Source of the DNA: Candidatus Kaiserbacteria bacterium
GTDB taxonomy: Bacteria; Patescibacteriota; Minisyncoccia; Phycocordibacterales; UBA918
Direction: 5' to 3'
Assembly (NCBI GenBank): GCA_007116965.1
Contig: SKHJ01000020.1
Span: 1-13,885, forward strand
DNA: 13,885 bases
The translations under genes and the position numbers were made by a program. Of this stretch, positions 12,973-13,885 are shown piece after piece. The number at the start of each line of letters is the position of its first letter. Position 1 is the first letter of the stretch. The notes beneath the pieces are model-generated. The model was given only the letters and a program-made list of their open reading frames with translations. It was not told where the DNA came from and ran no database searches.

Positions 12973-13041
12973 AAACTGTAATTTAATAATCGGAAATGAT
13001 TACTAATAAGTATTAGCTAATAATATGAATTAATTCATATT
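12973..13041 (-). promoter_or_regulatory. AT-rich promoter/leader region with 20-bp palindrome
   Basis: AATATGAATTAATTCATATT (13022-13041) is a perfect palindrome, and CTAATA-AG-TATTAG lies just inside it. A weak promoter can be read on the minus strand (TTGCAA, 18 bp, TATTAG). The palindrome would fall in its spacer, as an operator might. The promoter call is tentative; the palindrome is certain. Confidence 0.4.
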
Positions 13042-13044
13042 TGC

Positions 13045-13156
13045 AACTCAGCCCCACTTTTTGCTTGCAAGCAGGCACGTTTATTTTGGAGTGCGTGCTT
13101 ACGGCTGACTTCTTGCTGACCTGGCGCCAGGTGAAAGCAAAAAGTGGGGCTGGGTT
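13045..13156. repeat. Long inverted-repeat element upstream of the surface-protein gene (copy B)
   Basis: Arms 13049-13065 and 13136-13152 are exact 17-bp complements (CAGCCCCACTTTTTGCT), extendable to 21 with one G-U. Inside are ACCTGGCGCCAGGT (13119-13132, perfect palindrome) and a bulged AAGCA..CACG/CGTGCTT helix, giving a branched fold. The outer 18 nt (13139-13156) are identical to 2733-2750 upstream of rplJ. Confidence 0.8.
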
Positions 13157-13830
13157 ACCAAATCACCAACACTTCTCCAGACCAATGTGATCGACCCACG
13201 GATCTGGTGAAGCTGTCGGCGAACTGCGCACTGCGTCGCGTGGAGCAGTGGCCAGTTCGCCGACAGCTTCGTGAAGCGGCTGGTTATATTTCCGGTACGG
13301 TGTGTCGGCGCGGCTAGCGTGGTGGTACAAACGGTCAGGCGGGAGCATCGGAGTCGTGCTGGTCTATCTTCTACTTCTAGTTGGTAGAGCGAGCAACACA
13401 AAACCGACGTACACATCAAGGGATGTTTTACGACTTCTTGAAATATGCAGTTGTCAAATAACATTCCCCGTTCGGCGCTTGGCTCGTACATACGTTACTA
13501 AGTACTAAGTAAAGCAGTCGTACCTCGGGCGCTGGGCGTCTTCATTGTATATGAAAACGACCACATGATTGGGACTGCCTCTAAGTATATACAAGAACGA
13601 AGCGTGGGGTGTGACTTGGTGTGGATATTTGCTCAGGCGGTGGCCGATATTGTTTCATATCGGCCAGCATACTGGAGCAAATACATTGCACCTAAACCAC
13701 TAGCTGGCAAGCTTACGCTATAGCCGTAGTGAGGTCAATCACGACGTACTAAAAAACCAGCTCTACTAGAGAAGACGAACGGGGTTACTCTAACTTACCT
13801 CGTCTGCACACTAGAGAACAAAATCTCAAA
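13157..13830. other. Intergenic region with two long hairpins and no convincing gene
   Basis: Hairpin 1: 13209-13226 pairs exactly with 13253-13270 (18 bp, GAAGCTGTCGGCGAACTG). Inside, CACTGC (13229-13234) pairs with GCAGTG (13245-13250). Hairpin 2: TATTTGCTC (13626-13634) pairs with GAGCAAATA (13675-13683) around TGGCCGATAT (13641-13650)/ATATCGGCCA (13657-13666) with loop TGTTTC. Neither has a T-tract. The short frames here have unnatural translations. Confidence 0.6.
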
Positions 13831-13885
13831 ATGGCAAGAAAGGGCAGGAAAAATGCCGATTATAGAGGATGCCCGAAGTTATCCC
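13831..13885 (+). CDS. Possible start of a gene cut by the window edge
   Basis: An ATG at 13831 opens a frame of 18 codons to the window end (MARKGRKNADYRGCPKLS). The lead is basic. No Shine-Dalgarno site is present, as for most genes here. Too short to identify. Confidence 0.25.
   Translation, partial: MARKGRKNADYRGCPKLS

Noticed and set aside
13375..13400. tRNA D-arm-like AGTTGGTAGAGCG
   Set aside because: No T arm (GTTCGA) and no matching acceptor strands lie at tRNA distances.
13099..13491. 130-aa minus-strand ORF
   Set aside because: It overlaps the long inverted repeats, its translation is Cys/Arg/Ser-rich without a domain, and the region is better explained by hairpins.

Overview
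The window looks like chromosomal DNA from a Candidate Phyla Radiation (Patescibacteria, probably Parcubacteria-like) bacterium. This is inferred from gene content and style: a large secreted surface protein with a peptidoglycan-binding module, an LCAT-like hydrolase of a type I associate with these genomes, a YerC/TrpR-like regulator, a minimal MscS-like membrane protein, an L7/L12 with a long acidic N-terminal extension, and starts that mostly lack Shine-Dalgarno sites. Several starts instead sit 8-9 nt after a TATACT -10 box, which suggests leaderless mRNAs. The taxon is an inference; no rRNA is present.

Layout. 36-3714 is all minus strand. In transcription order it holds a tRNA-Pro(GGG) (3644-3714) with a decayed copy upstream (about 3784-3844), a DUF1360 membrane protein, a sigma70 promoter followed by a probable L10 leader with an attenuator-like terminator, rplJ, rplL and its terminator, a winged-helix/nucleotidyltransferase-like regulator, and an MscS-like TM-helix protein. 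3977-8017 (minus) holds a Ca/Na:cation exchanger, a small membrane protein, and a secreted LCAT-like hydrolase gene broken by a -1 frameshift near 6566-6593. The Ser is in the upstream ORF and the Asp/His in the downstream ORF. 8144-8548 (plus) is a divergent TrpR-like regulator.

8549-10992 is the most unusual part. Eight copies of a 20-bp palindrome (TAGTWCGGTTAACCGTACTA), each followed after 12-13 nt (18 in one case) by GTGTGGTGTARTT, lie in two clusters (8595-8807 and 10317-10722) inside very G/T-rich, C-poor DNA. The first cluster follows the TrpR-like gene. The second lies upstream of a gene for a small secreted protein (9650-10168). The GTTAAC-centred palindrome resembles TrpR-family operators, so a regulator-plus-operator array is the leading hypothesis. 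Between the clusters is a GC-rich, hairpin-rich interval (8935-9400) with a minus-strand terminator at one end and a perfect 44-bp palindromic terminator at the other. It contains no convincing ORF and may encode a structured RNA.

10993-12972 (minus) encodes a probable S-layer-like surface protein, followed by stacked hairpins/terminators. Its upstream region carries an 18-nt motif inside an inverted repeat that also occurs upstream of rplJ. The last 0.7 kb has two long hairpins and possibly the first codons of a gene cut by the window edge.
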